A stretch of 64,000 nt of DNA from Bradyrhizobium sp. SZCCT0231 (GTDB lineage: Bacteria > Pseudomonadota > Alphaproteobacteria > Rhizobiales > Xanthobacteraceae), in the NCBI RefSeq assembly GCF_018130245.1, contig NZ_JAFCKP010000013.1:124001-188000 (forward strand), in the 5' to 3' direction. The position numbers and the translations under genes were made by a program. Below the pieces are notes generated by a model, which worked only from the letters and a program-made list of their open reading frames with translations, was not told the origin of the DNA and made no database searches. This document shows, one piece after another, positions 24,787-33,957 of this stretch (position 1 is the first letter of the stretch; each line of letters opens with the position of its first letter).

Positions 24787-24990
24787 ATGGAGAGGGTGTT
24801 GAAGCACAAATTTCCCGTGGGATCGCGCGTCCTGTTCACGGCCAGCAACGTCGCGCGCCCCGCTGCCAGCGGTTCGTACGAGATCATCCGTCTGCTGCCG
24901 ACCGAAGGCGACGACTGCCAGTACCGGATCAAGAGCTCGACCGAAGCCTTTGAGCGCGTCGCCAAGGAAAGTCAGCTCGCGCTCACCTGA
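24787..24990 (+). CDS. small conserved-looking hypothetical protein (67 aa)
   Basis: 67 residues: MERVLKHKFPVGSRVLFTAS, then GSYEIIRLLPTEGDDCQYRI and a tail KSSTEAFERVAKESQLALT. The pattern of short beta strands with a G-D-D-C turn and a C-terminal helix looks like a compact SH3-like fold. The codon bias is normal for the window. I do not recognise a named domain. Function unknown. Confidence 0.65.
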   Translation: MERVLKHKFPVGSRVLFTASNVARPAASGSYEIIRLLPTEGDDCQYRIKSSTEAFERVAKESQLALT

Positions 24991-25145
24991 AGGCTGACCG
25001 CACCCGCGCATTCGTGCCATCAGGGATTTGTGTCCTGCCGCCGTCAAAAGGCCCGCTTCACCTTCGCAAGGTGGGCGGGGGCAGTTGCCGACTCGCGGTG
25101 CTCGCTTGACCATCCGCTCTTTGCTCGCGTGAGGGGACGTCGCGC

Positions 25146-26135
25146 ATGAACTGGGCATGGGCCACTTCGCTCGACCAAATCTGGCGTTCGCCGGCCTTGC
25201 CGATGTGGATGACGCTGGCGGCTGTCGGATTCTTCGGATTGATCCTCCTGATCACGCTGCCGCGCGCCGACAGATCGGTCGCCAATGGGGCGCTGACCGT
25301 CATTACGCTGCTGTCCATCGCGATCGCCGGGGCAGCCACCGTGCGCGTCTATGGACCGGACGCGCAGTCCGCTCCAGCCGAAGCGCGCGCGCAAGGTGCC
25401 GTGATGGCGAGCCTGCCGGCGCTGTCCTGTCTCGACGATCTCGCCGGCGATGCCGTCGCCGCTGGCTGCGAGAAGGCGCTGTTCGGCGCGCCTGACGCAG
25501 CGGCTGCGGCCGTCTCCTATACGGCCGCCAGGATCGACCGGCTGACCGCGCTCGGCGACGCCGCCACGGTCGAGAAGAGCCTGACACTCGACATGAAGGT
25601 GCTGCGCAAGTCGCTCGAGCGTGATCGCTACGGCCTTGTCGCGCATGTGCTGATCGTGCGCGACGGCTGCACGCAGTTCGATTGCGCCGCGTTCCGCTCG
25701 CTGACCGACCAGCAGCAGATCGCCGCCAACATGGACTCCCATCTCTACGACACGCTGGTCGCGCGCTATGCGCCGACCTGGAACACGCCCGCAACAGCGC
25801 CGGCGATGCCGGCCACTGCTGCGCTTGCCGGGCTGCCGCCGTCGGTGCCGACCGGCAAGCCCACCAATGCCGAGTTCCCGAGCGCTTCGTCGACGCCGCC
25901 GGTGAGCATCATGAATCCGGAGCCGCCCACTGCGGCGACGCGCCAGGCGGCGCCGGCCGCAAATGCGGCACCGCGTGCGCCGGCCGCGACCTCGGCACAG
26001 GCCGCAGCGCCTGCGGCACCGGCCGCCAAGAAACCGCCGCCGGCTCCAAAGGCTGCGCGTGCTCCCGCTGCACCGGTTCCGCTTGCGCCTCCGCCGGCGT
26101 CGACGGCTGCTCCCGCGGCTGCGGATAACGAGTAG
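25146..26135 (+). CDS. membrane-anchored protein with Ala/Pro-rich C-terminus
   Basis: 329 residues. Two N-terminal transmembrane helices (about 19-40 and 48-66) are followed by a globular part, about 70-205, with CLDDLAGDAVAAGCEKALFG, MKVLRKSLERDRYGLVAHVL and VRDGCTQFDCAAF, including four cysteines that could form disulfides. From about 210 on, the sequence is Ala/Pro-rich and probably disordered. No known domain. It lies 42 nt upstream of the DUF1489 gene and is likely co-transcribed with it. Function unknown. Confidence 0.7.
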   Translation: MNWAWATSLDQIWRSPALPMWMTLAAVGFFGLILLITLPRADRSVANGALTVITLLSIAIAGAATVRVYGPDAQSAPAEARAQGAVMASLPALSCLDDLAGDAVAAGCEKALFGAPDAAAAAVSYTAARIDRLTALGDAATVEKSLTLDMKVLRKSLERDRYGLVAHVLIVRDGCTQFDCAAFRSLTDQQQIAANMDSHLYDTLVARYAPTWNTPATAPAMPATAALAGLPPSVPTGKPTNAEFPSASSTPPVSIMNPEPPTAATRQAAPAANAAPRAPAATSAQAAAPAAPAAKKPPPAPKAARAPAAPVPLAPPPASTAAPAAADNE

Positions 26136-26177
26136 ATCGGCATTCCAAATGCGTGGCTGCCCGGCTAATGCTTGGGC

Positions 26178-26618
26178 ATGCCACTCCATCTGATCAAGCT
26201 CGCCGTCGGCTGCGACTCCGTCAAGGAATTGAAGGAGTGGGTGGCCGAACGGATGCAGACCGCCAAGAAGAAGGGTCTGCCGCAACATCACATCCACATC
26301 ACCCGCATGGTGCCCAAGCGCGACGCCGAAATCCTCGCCGGCGGTTCGCTCTATTGGGTGATCAAGGGCGAGATTGCCGCGCGCGAAAAGATCATCGGCA
26401 TCGAGCCGTTCCGCGACAAGGACGGCATCGGGCGCTGCCGGATCGTGATGCAGCCGAAGGTGATCTCGGTCTCGCCGCGGCCGATGCGCCCGTTCCAGGG
26501 CTGGCGCTATCTGGCCGACGATTCCGTGCCGGCCGATCTCGGCAAGTCCGCGGCCGGCTCGATTGCGGCGATGCCGGAGCCGATGCGGCGCGAGCTGCGT
26601 GACCTCGGACTGCTCTAA
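26178..26618 (+). CDS. DUF1489 family protein
   Basis: 146 residues of a family confined mostly to alphaproteobacteria. Recognised by [20 protein letters not shown], the middle [20 protein letters not shown] and SLYWVIKG, and [20 protein letters not shown]. Cytoplasmic, function unknown. ATG 26178 is used rather than TTG 26172. Its TAA overlaps the TAG of panC on the other strand (CTAA), leaving no room for a terminator between the convergent genes. Confidence 0.88.
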   Translation: MPLHLIKLAVGCDSVKELKEWVAERMQTAKKKGLPQHHIHITRMVPKRDAEILAGGSLYWVIKGEIAAREKIIGIEPFRDKDGIGRCRIVMQPKVISVSPRPMRPFQGWRYLADDSVPADLGKSAAGSIAAMPEPMRRELRDLGLL

Positions 26619-27466
26619 ACAGCCATATTGTCGATCAGCCGGGTGGTGCCGAGCTTGGCCGCGACCAGGATCCGCAGGGGGCCGTCCTTGCGCGAGGTGA
26701 CCGGTGCCAGCGTCTCGGCATGGCGGACCTCGTAATAGTCGAGCACCAGGCCGGCCGCCTTGATCATCTCCGCACCGCCGGCCATCGCCGGCGCGATCGA
26801 ATCGCCGGCACGGATGCGCCCGGCGCTCTCCTTCATGGCGCGGTAGAGGACAATGGCGGTCTGGCGTTCCTCGGGCGAGAGGTAGACGTTGCGCGAGGAC
26901 ATCGCGAGCCCGTCGCGCTCGCGCACGGTGCGGGAGCCGATGACCTTGACGCCGAGGTCGAGGTCGCGCGCCATCTGCGTCACCACCCGCAACTGCTGAA
27001 AGTCCTTTTCGCCGAAGATCGCAAAATCCGGCCGGCACTGCGTGAACAGCTTGCCGACGACGGTGGCGACCCCGCCGAAGAAGTGCGGGCGGAAGCGGTC
27101 CTCGAGGCCGGCCAGCGCCGGCCCTTCCGGCACGATGCGGGTGGCAAAGCCCTCCGGATACATGGCCTCGACGCCCGGGTGCCAGACGATGTCGACGTCC
27201 TCGGCGGCGAGCTTGGCGATGTCGGCCTTCCAGGTGCGCGGATAGGCGCCAAAATCCTCGGTCGGGGCGAACTGAGTCGGGTTGACGAAGATCGACACCA
27301 CGACGCGGCTGGCGCGGCGCTTGGCGAGGCGAACCAGCGACACATGCCCGTCATGGAGGGCCCCCATGGTCGGGACCAGTGCGATCGTGGCCTTTCGCTT
27401 GCGGAGATTGTCGACGGCGCGTCGCAGGGCGGGGACCGTGCGGGCGATCAATGGGCTTGCTGACAT
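26615..27466 (-). CDS. panC: pantothenate synthetase
   Basis: 283 residues. Catalyses ATP-dependent condensation of pantoate and beta-alanine to pantothenate (coenzyme A pathway), in the cytosol. It carries the HIGH-like ATP motif at [10 protein letters not shown] (H38, H41), the pantoate site [15 protein letters not shown], and the KMSKS-equivalent SSRN. Full length for the family. The start at 27466 excludes an unrelated upstream extension. No panB is adjacent. The divergent 285-bp gap carries the mipZ promoter. Confidence 0.95.
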   Translation of the reverse strand: MSASPLIARTVPALRRAVDNLRKRKATIALVPTMGALHDGHVSLVRLAKRRASRVVVSIFVNPTQFAPTEDFGAYPRTWKADIAKLAAEDVDIVWHPGVEAMYPEGFATRIVPEGPALAGLEDRFRPHFFGGVATVVGKLFTQCRPDFAIFGEKDFQQLRVVTQMARDLDLGVKVIGSRTVRERDGLAMSSRNVYLSPEERQTAIVLYRAMKESAGRIRAGDSIAPAMAGGAEMIKAAGLVLDYYEVRHAETLAPVTSRKDGPLRILVAAKLGTTRLIDNMAV

Positions 27467-27751
27467 CAGGACTCGACGGATTGGGAAGCGGCGCAGGTGA
27501 GCGCGTAGCGCGCCCGACCGGCTAACCTTAACAAGCGGCGATCGTGGACGCCATGCATCCGGATGCGGCACAGCATCCCGCGCAAGGTGGCGCAGGACGT
27601 CGCGACATTGTGGGCTGGACACAGACGCAGCACGGCGCCGCGATTCATGATGAAGCAGGGCGCGCTGCGATTTGCATTATCTGTCACGCATTTCACTTGA
27701 CCGCAGAGACGGCCAACTCGAAGATATTCGTTAGGGGTGTTGAGGATCGCT

Positions 27752-28675
27752 ATGCTTGTGCAGGCTAGCCAAGGCCAATCCGGCGCGGCGCATGTCGTCG
27801 TGCTCGGCAACGAGAAGGGCGGCTCCGGCAAATCGACCACCGCCTTGCACATTGCCATTGCGCTTCTGAAGGCCGGCCAGCGGGTCGCCACCGTCGACCT
27901 CGACTGCCGCCAGCAGAGTTTCACCCGCTATATCGACAACCGCGCCGCCTGGGCCCGCCGCACCAAGCTCGACCTCGAGCTGCCGGTGCATCGCTGCATC
28001 AAGCTCGGCGAGACCATGCAGATCGCCGAGAACGAGAATTCCGAGTTCCAGCAGTTCATGGAGGCGGTCTCGGCGGTCGAGAGCAGCTTCGACTTCATCG
28101 TGATCGATACGCCCGGCACCGACAGCTATCTGATGCGGCTTGCCCATTCGATGGCCGACACCCTGGTGACACCGATCAACGACAGCTTTCTCGATTTCGA
28201 CGTGCTCGGCACCGTCGATCCCGCGAGCTACGCGGTGACGGGCGAGAGCCACTATGCCGAGATGGTGCGCGACGTCAGACGCAAGCGCCGCCAGCTCGAC
28301 GGCGCGACCACGGACTGGATCGTCGTGCGCAACCGCCTCTCCATGCTCGGCTCCCGCAACAAGCAGCTGGTCGCCGAGGGGTTGAAGGATCTGTCGCTGC
28401 GGCTCGGCTTCCGCTACGTCGATGGCTTCGCCGAACGCGTCGTCTACCGCGAATTTTTTCCGCGCGGCCTGACCGCACTCGACGAGATCGATGAGGCCAC
28501 GCTCGGCATGCGGCCCAATCTCGGCCATCTCACCGCGCGGGAGGAGGTGACGAGCCTGCTCCGCCAGCTCAAGCTGCCGCTCGACGAGCGCGGCCGTCGC
28601 CGTGCGGCCAACCGGGCGGAGTGGTTCAGCCAAGTCGACAAGCCACTCGAGGTCCACGACATCCTCGGCGCCTGA
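27752..28675 (+). CDS. mipZ: division-plane positioning ATPase MipZ (ParA/MinD family)
   Basis: 307 residues. Deviant Walker A GNEKGGSGKSTT at 19-30 with K22 as the signature lysine and K27 binding phosphate; switch I region VDLDCRQQSFTRYIDNR; Walker B FDFIVIDTPGTDS. In Caulobacter, MipZ dimers form a gradient from ParB-bound poles and block FtsZ assembly (established). ATG 27752 follows GAGGATCG; an upstream TTG at 27737 is less likely. No parAB is in the window. TTAAC-type half-sites lie upstream near 27524. Confidence 0.94.
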   Translation: MLVQASQGQSGAAHVVVLGNEKGGSGKSTTALHIAIALLKAGQRVATVDLDCRQQSFTRYIDNRAAWARRTKLDLELPVHRCIKLGETMQIAENENSEFQQFMEAVSAVESSFDFIVIDTPGTDSYLMRLAHSMADTLVTPINDSFLDFDVLGTVDPASYAVTGESHYAEMVRDVRRKRRQLDGATTDWIVVRNRLSMLGSRNKQLVAEGLKDLSLRLGFRYVDGFAERVVYREFFPRGLTALDEIDEATLGMRPNLGHLTAREEVTSLLRQLKLPLDERGRRRAANRAEWFSQVDKPLEVHDILGA

Positions 28676-28856
28676 CGTCGCGGTATAGCGCTACTTCCAG
28701 CCGAACCGGGCGACTACTTGGCGCGGGAACCCGGCCCGCGCCCGGCGCGTTTTCATCCTACGTCCACTGCGAAATCGAACCCGATCGAGACCGGTTGCGT
28801 CGAATAGTAACCTGCACCCAGACGTAGCGGTATGAGGATGGGGTGCTTACGAAACG

Positions 28857-28869
28857 TGTGCGACGCACA
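28857..28869. promoter_or_regulatory. 13-bp palindrome matching the phasin operator
   Basis: TGTGCGACGCACA is a perfect palindrome around its central base. It equals the core of the phasin upstream box (TGTGCGCCGCACA, 33939-33951) except for that central base. TGC/GCA dyads are characteristic of PhaR, the polyhydroxybutyrate-responsive repressor (family knowledge). It sits 151 bp before the hydrolase start codon. Confidence 0.55.
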
Positions 28870-28901
28870 ATGAAAGGGCTGCCGGCTTACAATATTTAGC
28901 C

Positions 28902-28929
28902 TTCCTGTCACGCTCCTGTGACATATATT
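28902..28929 (+). promoter_or_regulatory. candidate promoter with internal dyad for the alpha/beta hydrolase
   Basis: TTCCTG (28902-28907) and TATATT (28924-28929) are spaced 16 bp. The spacer is covered by the inverted repeat TGTCAC-N6-GTGACA (28906-28923), a plausible repressor or activator site. The -35 match is weak. Confidence 0.35.
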
Positions 28930-29020
28930 AGGGAATAGGCGACAAGGGGCCGAAGAGCCCCGGAAGAACACGATTTTCAACAGGGATTCAGGCTGCTAAC
29001 GCCTGAGGCTGAGGACGAAA

Positions 29021-29881
29021 ATGAAGCGTGGAATTGCCGTTCTTGTTTCGGTCAGTGCTCTCTGCGGCGTCGCCTATTTCACGGCGAGCAAGTGGGCGAT
29101 CAAGCATGAGACCGTCACCTTCTATGATGCCTCGCGCGACAACCGTCCGGTGCCCGTCCATATCGCGGTGCGCCGTGACAAGGAAATGCAGGCCAATGCC
29201 GGCATGATCACGCTGCCGGTCGCCGTGATCAACCACGGCAACACCGTCAAGAACACCGAGTACGGCTTCCTCGCCAACATCTTCGCTGCCCGCGGCTACA
29301 TGGTCGTGAGCCCGCAGCATGACTTGCCGACCGATCCTCCGATGGTGACCAAGCCCGGCGAGCTCTATGTCGGCCGGCTGCCGCAGATCCTGCGCGGCGT
29401 CGCCAACATCCATCTCGCCATGCAGGAGATGAAGAAGGTTCAGCCCAACGCCGACTACGACAAGGTGACGATGGTCGGCCACTCCATGGGCGGCGACATC
29501 ACCATGTATTTCGCCAAACAGTATCCGGATGAGGTCAAGAAAGTCGTCACGCTCGACAATCTGCGCGTGCCCTTCGTCACCGCCGGCAAGTTCAAGATCC
29601 TGTCGTTCCGCTCCACCGATCCGCAGTTCAAGGCCGATGCGGGCGTGATCCCGACGGACGAGGAGTGCGAGAAGGCCGGCATCCAGGTCGTGAAGACCGA
29701 ATTCCAGCACAACGACATGCGCGACACCGGCCCGGACGTGGCCAAGAACTCGATCCAGGGCATGCTCGACAAGTTCCTGAGCGCGACGGACAGCGAGGTG
29801 GCGCCGGTCGACACGCAGTCGTCCCCGCCCAAGATCCTCGAGCCCGGTCCGGTTGCCCTGATGGGGCCCGCCAAGGGCTGA
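29021..29881 (+). CDS. alpha/beta hydrolase with N-terminal membrane anchor or signal
   Basis: 286 residues. The N-terminus MKRGIAVLVSVSALCGVAYF is a signal peptide or anchor, so the protein is probably periplasmic. The fold is shown by VAVINHGN (oxyanion strand), MVVSPQHDLPTD, the nucleophile elbow GHSMGG with S155, and TLDNLRVPF. The final His is probably in FQHNDMRDTG. Close in pattern to secreted lipases/esterases and platelet-activating-factor-acetylhydrolase-like enzymes. A shared operator-like palindrome with the phasin gene hints at polyester or lipid metabolism, which is inference. Confidence 0.82.
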   Translation: MKRGIAVLVSVSALCGVAYFTASKWAIKHETVTFYDASRDNRPVPVHIAVRRDKEMQANAGMITLPVAVINHGNTVKNTEYGFLANIFAARGYMVVSPQHDLPTDPPMVTKPGELYVGRLPQILRGVANIHLAMQEMKKVQPNADYDKVTMVGHSMGGDITMYFAKQYPDEVKKVVTLDNLRVPFVTAGKFKILSFRSTDPQFKADAGVIPTDEECEKAGIQVVKTEFQHNDMRDTGPDVAKNSIQGMLDKFLSATDSEVAPVDTQSSPPKILEPGPVALMGPAKG

Positions 29882-30020
29882 CGGCTTTAGCTGACGGCTT
29901 TCTGAAAGTCCGATACCGATCTTCAAAGCCTCCGCCGGCCTCCGCCCGCGGAGGCTTTACACATTGACCGGACCGCACGCGCTGACCACATTATCTGCTC
30001 ATGCAAGGTGAAGAGCAGGG

Positions 30021-30770
30021 ATGTCGGGCGAACCTATCAAACCGCGCGGTCGCGATGCCGTCTCGGCGCAAGCAGACGGCGCGCTGCCGAAAGCGAGGAC
30101 CTCGACCTCGGAGGACATCGCCGCCTTCGTTGCCAGGGCGCGGGCACTGTCACCGCATGCACCGGGCGCGAAGGGACGGCTGATCTTTGCGCTGGATGCG
30201 ACGATGAGCCGGCAGCCGACCTGGGACATGGCCTGCGCGCTCCAGGCCGACATGTTTCGCGAGACCGCGGCGCTCGGCAGTCTCGACATCCGGCTGGTCT
30301 ACTATCGCGGCCTCAACGAGTGCCGCGCGACGGGTTGGATCTCCGACAGCGCCAAGCTGGCGGCGCTGATGAGCAAGATCGATTGCCGCGGCGGCGATAC
30401 CCAGATCGGCAAGGTGCTGAGCGAGGCCCGGCGCGAGGCGGTCGCATCCGGCGTGCGGGCCGTGGTCTTCGTCGGCGATGCCATGGAGGAAGAAATCGAC
30501 GAGCTCTGCGCCAAGGCCGGCGAGCTCGGCATGCTCAAGGTGCCCGTGTTCGTGTTTCAGGAAGGCCATGACGCGGTCGCCGAGCGGGCCTTCCGCGAGA
30601 TCGCGCGCCTGACTGGCGGTGCCTGGTGCAGGTTCGATCCCGGTGCGGCGGCGCAGCTGCGCGAGCTGTTGCGGGCGGCTGCGGCCTATGCCGCCGGCGG
30701 ACGCGAAGCGTTGTTGAAGCTGGCTGGAAGCGTGAGCGGGGCGGCGAAGCTGATCAGCCAGATGAAGTAG
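30021..30770 (+). CDS. VWA domain-containing protein
   Basis: 249 residues, no signal peptide. The VWA-like fold is seen in GRLIFALDATMSRQPTWDMA (a DxT-S variant of the metal-ion-dependent adhesion site, D at about 58), TQIGKVLSEARREA and AVVFVGDAMEEEIDEL. Cytoplasmic VWA proteins often work with AAA+ ATPases, but none is adjacent. The J-domain membrane protein begins 70 nt downstream on the same strand and may be co-expressed. Partner unknown. Confidence 0.82.
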   Translation: MSGEPIKPRGRDAVSAQADGALPKARTSTSEDIAAFVARARALSPHAPGAKGRLIFALDATMSRQPTWDMACALQADMFRETAALGSLDIRLVYYRGLNECRATGWISDSAKLAALMSKIDCRGGDTQIGKVLSEARREAVASGVRAVVFVGDAMEEEIDELCAKAGELGMLKVPVFVFQEGHDAVAERAFREIARLTGGAWCRFDPGAAAQLRELLRAAAAYAAGGREALLKLAGSVSGAAKLISQMK

Positions 30771-30840
30771 CGACCAGGCCGGCGCGAGTTGCGGCGGTGG
30801 ACGCCATGCTTTTTGACAAGAGGACGACTATATTCCGGCC

Positions 30841-31566
30841 ATGACCCTGATCGCCGGCGTTGTCGCCGTTATCACGCTTTACCTGCTGCTCCAGATGTTC
30901 CGCTCCGCCAATCCGGCGGTGCTGGCGCGCACCATCAAGTTCGGCGGCGGCGTGCTGGCGCTGGCGGTCGCGGCCTTCACGGGCCTGCGCGGCGAGCTGG
31001 CGGTGGCAATCCCGCTCGGAATTTTTGGCGCCGGGCTGCTCGGCTGGACGCCATTGGCGAATGCCGGCTTCGGCAACATCGGCGGACTGTTCGGCGGTGG
31101 TGCGACGCGCCCGTCTGGGCAGGCCTCGCGGGTGCGCTCGCAATTCCTGGACATGCGGCTCGACCACGACTCCGGCCAGCTTTCAGGCCAGATCGTCGCG
31201 GGACCTCACGCCGGGCGCAGTCTCGACCAGTTCGATCTCGCTGGCCTGCTGGCGATGGTCCCGACGTTCGACGCCGAGAGCGTGGCCTTACTTGAAAGCT
31301 ATCTGGACCGCCGGTTTCCCGCTTGGCGTCAAAACGCGCAGGGCGATGCGGCAGGGCGGCAGCGTCGCACGGCGGCGAGCAGCAAAATGACGGCGGAGGA
31401 AGCCTATCAGATCCTTGGCCTGCAGCCGGGGGCGGGGCGCGACGACATCAGCCGGGCGCACAAGTCCCTGATGAAGAAACTCCATCCCGACCAGGGGGGC
31501 TCGACGTATCTCGCTGCCCGGGTAAACGAGGCCAAGGATACTCTGCTTCGCACGCATAACGGCTAA
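30841..31566 (+). CDS. membrane-anchored J-domain protein
   Basis: 241 residues. Predicted transmembrane segments at about 2-20 and 36-75, a middle soluble part with RSQFLDMRLDHDSGQLSGQI, and a C-terminal J domain (about 182-241) with EEAYQILGL and the essential HPD at 215-217 (LHPDQGG). It would stimulate DnaK ATPase at the inner membrane. Topology resembles DjlA/TIM14-type co-chaperones with the J domain at the C-terminus. No dnaK in the window. Its substrate is unknown. Confidence 0.88.
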   Translation: MTLIAGVVAVITLYLLLQMFRSANPAVLARTIKFGGGVLALAVAAFTGLRGELAVAIPLGIFGAGLLGWTPLANAGFGNIGGLFGGGATRPSGQASRVRSQFLDMRLDHDSGQLSGQIVAGPHAGRSLDQFDLAGLLAMVPTFDAESVALLESYLDRRFPAWRQNAQGDAAGRQRRTAASSKMTAEEAYQILGLQPGAGRDDISRAHKSLMKKLHPDQGGSTYLAARVNEAKDTLLRTHNG

Positions 31567-31747
31567 CTCCGGCACCACGCTACAAACGCCCGTACCGCGT
31601 GAGCTCTGTTTGCTCTGTCTGCCGCCGCCCGCCTTGTCGGCGTGGTCGATCCCTTGAGTAAAGTTTTAACCGTAAATCCTTGACGAGAGGTTGTCGTGCA
31701 ACGGCCTTGTCGTGAACAGCCTCGGCATCACCGCATCTCCAAAACGA

Positions 31748-31774
31748 AAATGCCCGCGCAAGGCGCGGGCATTT
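31748..31774 (-). terminator. rho-independent terminator of the D,D-carboxypeptidase gene
   Basis: Perfect 12-bp stem AAATGCCCGCGC / GCGCGGGCATTT with a 3-nt loop, followed on the minus strand by TTTTCGTTTTG. It lies 22 bp after the carboxypeptidase stop. Confidence 0.85.
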
Positions 31775-31795
31775 GGCCTGCAACGGAGATGGAGA

Positions 31796-33655
31796 TCAGT
31801 TGCGAACGGTGATGCAGGAGATCTCGGCACGCTTCAAGGTGCGGCAGACTGCTTCGGCCTGGTCGCGCTCGAGCCCGGCGAAGCGGGCGCGGTAGAGCTT
31901 GCGATTGTCCTTGGCGACAACAGGCTCGGTGAATGGGTCAGCCTTGCTGAGCAGGCCGCGGGCCGAGTTGCGGGCGGCGTCGATGCGCTGCTGAGCTTCG
32001 TTCTCGCTCTCGAGCGCGCCGACCTGGACGATCCAGCCGCTGTGGGTGACGACCGGCTTGGTGGTGGCGCTCATCTGGATCGGCTGCGGCGCCGGATCGG
32101 CGGACGCGAGCTTCGGAGCGGCGGGAGCGGGCGCAGCGGCGGTTGCGGCGGGCAGCACCCCGAGGATGCCGTTGCCGGTGCCGAAGCCGGCCGGCTGCCG
32201 CGGCAGTTCGGTGCGGGCAATCTCGGCCTTCGGCGCTTCCGGCTGACTCGCCGCCTCCGGCTTGTTGACGAGATCCGCCCTGGCGACGACGGCGCCGGAG
32301 GTTTCCGCGACCTCGGAACGGGGCGGGATGGTGCTGGTGACCGGCGGCGCGACCTGGACGCCAACCTGGGCCGGGGCGGCGGAGGCGACCTTCACGGCGC
32401 CGGCCTTGACCTGAACCGTCTTGACCCGAACCGGCTTCATCGGCTCGGACGAGCCGGGGATGATGGAGAGCGGCTGGCTCGAGATCACGCCATTGGTGAG
32501 CGGTGCAGGCTCGACCTTGGACTCCGTCGGCCGAACTTCGGGCTTGTTGGCATCAGATCGGTGCTGAGCCGGCGGCATCGCGGCAGTCGCGGCGGCCAGC
32601 GTCGACAGACGCGCGGCAAGGCGCGACGGGGCAGCCTCGGGAGCAGGAGCCGCGCCGGCCTGGACCTGCGGGGCGGAGCGGGGAGCATCCGACGCATCGG
32701 CGACGTTGGTATTGGCCTCGGCGCCGTTGCGCTCCGTGACCGCGGCGACAGTGTGGACGGTCGCACCCTTCTCGAGGTTCTCCGCGAGCAGGTTGCGCAT
32801 GATGGCGTCGCGCGAGCCGCCGCTGCGGCCGCCGAGCACAACGCCGATCAGGTGGCGGTTGCCGCGGCGCATCGAGGTGACGAGGTTGAAGCCGGAGGCG
32901 CGGGTGTAGCCGGTCTTGATGCCATCCACGCCCTCGACGCTGCCGAGCAGGTGGTTGTGGTTGCGGATCGACTGTCCCCGCCAATTGAACGTTGAGGTCG
33001 CGAAATAGCGATAGTAGCGCGGGAAACGCTCCTGGATGGCGCGACCGAGCGTGGCCTGGTCGCGCGCGGTCGTGACCTGCTCGTCGTTGGGAAGGCCGTT
33101 GGCATTGCGGTAGACCGTCCTGGACATGCCGAGCGAGCGCGCCTTGCGCGTCATCATCTGGGCGAAGTCGTCTTCGTCTCCGGCGATCGCTTCCGCGATC
33201 ACCACCGCAGCGTCGTTGGCTGAGCGGGTGACGAGGCCCTTGATCGCGTCCTCGACGCGAATGGTCTGGCCGGCACGCAGATTCAGCTTGGTCGGATCCT
33301 GATCGGCGGCGTGCTGGGACACCGGCATCTCGGTGTCGAGCTTCATCTTGCCGGATTCGAGGCGCTCGAACAGCAGATAGAGCGTCATGATCTTGGTCAA
33401 CGAGGCCGGATGGCGGATCCCGTCAGGACTTGTTGCCTGCAGCACCGCGCCGGAATTGCCGTCGACGATGATGGACGCGAATTTCTGGCTGGCGCTCTCG
33501 GACACATCGCGCTGGACCCGGTGGTGCGCATGGTGTCGGCGATGGCGCCGCGCCTCGGCTGCATCGGTGGTGAAAATGACTGCGGTGGTGACCGTAAGCA
33601 GCCCGAAAACGCCAACCCGCGCCAAGCGCGAGGAAGACAAGTTTTTACGAAGCAT
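31796..33655 (-). CDS. D-alanyl-D-alanine carboxypeptidase (PBP5/6-type) with C-terminal SPOR domain
   Basis: 619 residues. Signal sequence within 1-34 (ending EARR), so periplasmic. Penicillin-binding serine peptidase (S11) motifs: SLTK with S85 and K88, SAN at 145-147, KTG at 247-249. It removes the terminal D-Ala from peptidoglycan stem peptides. A Pro/Ala-rich linker (about 310-530) leads to a SPOR domain (about 540-619, WIVQVGALESENEAQQRI), which binds denuded glycan at the septum. This places the enzyme at division sites (established for SPOR). Own terminator downstream. Confidence 0.93.
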   Translation of the reverse strand: MLRKNLSSSRLARVGVFGLLTVTTAVIFTTDAAEARRHRRHHAHHRVQRDVSESASQKFASIIVDGNSGAVLQATSPDGIRHPASLTKIMTLYLLFERLESGKMKLDTEMPVSQHAADQDPTKLNLRAGQTIRVEDAIKGLVTRSANDAAVVIAEAIAGDEDDFAQMMTRKARSLGMSRTVYRNANGLPNDEQVTTARDQATLGRAIQERFPRYYRYFATSTFNWRGQSIRNHNHLLGSVEGVDGIKTGYTRASGFNLVTSMRRGNRHLIGVVLGGRSGGSRDAIMRNLLAENLEKGATVHTVAAVTERNGAEANTNVADASDAPRSAPQVQAGAAPAPEAAPSRLAARLSTLAAATAAMPPAQHRSDANKPEVRPTESKVEPAPLTNGVISSQPLSIIPGSSEPMKPVRVKTVQVKAGAVKVASAAPAQVGVQVAPPVTSTIPPRSEVAETSGAVVARADLVNKPEAASQPEAPKAEIARTELPRQPAGFGTGNGILGVLPAATAAAPAPAAPKLASADPAPQPIQMSATTKPVVTHSGWIVQVGALESENEAQQRIDAARNSARGLLSKADPFTEPVVAKDNRKLYRARFAGLERDQAEAVCRTLKRAEISCITVRN

Positions 33656-33937
33656 GGAACCCCGTCCCCGTTTCTGACTTGATCACCGGCCCGTGAGGCG
33701 AAATTGTGCCCAATGGTCCGGGATCATTACCTGCTCAGGCTGTCCCTCCGCTGGTGTTGGCCGCGGGGGACGTTGGACCCGAGCCGCTGTTCTGGCTAAG
33801 GTGGTGTTCTCAAACGGCTTTTGGCCGCTCGCGGAAGTGAACACGTCCAGGGAATCAGGGTAGGGGTCCGCGGTTTCCAAAAGCTTAAGGAACCCTTGCG
33901 GGAAACCCCGGGAATCTCTGCGATTTGCATCTAGTTT

Positions 33938-33952
33938 TTGTGCGCCGCACAA
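33938..33952. promoter_or_regulatory. candidate PhaR operator 1 upstream of phasin
   Basis: TTGTGCGCCGCACAA is a palindrome around one central base. Its right end lies 5 bp before the -35 element. PhaR repressors of phasin genes bind TGC-rich dyads and release when polyhydroxybutyrate accumulates (family knowledge). Confidence 0.6.
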
Positions 33953-33957
33953 GATTG

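Larger units (their letters stand above)
28676..29020. other. intergenic region between mipZ and the hydrolase, with two candidate operators (345 bp)
   Basis: No coding frame with a usable start was seen. The left half is GC-rich. The right half is AT-rich and holds a 13-bp palindrome (28857-28869), a TGTCAC-N6-GTGACA dyad (28906-28923) and a probable promoter, listed separately. Confidence 0.6.

Noticed and set aside
25044-27038. 664-codon minus-strand frame
   Set aside because: Crosses three real genes on both strands and has an Arg/His/Gly-rich, domain-free product.
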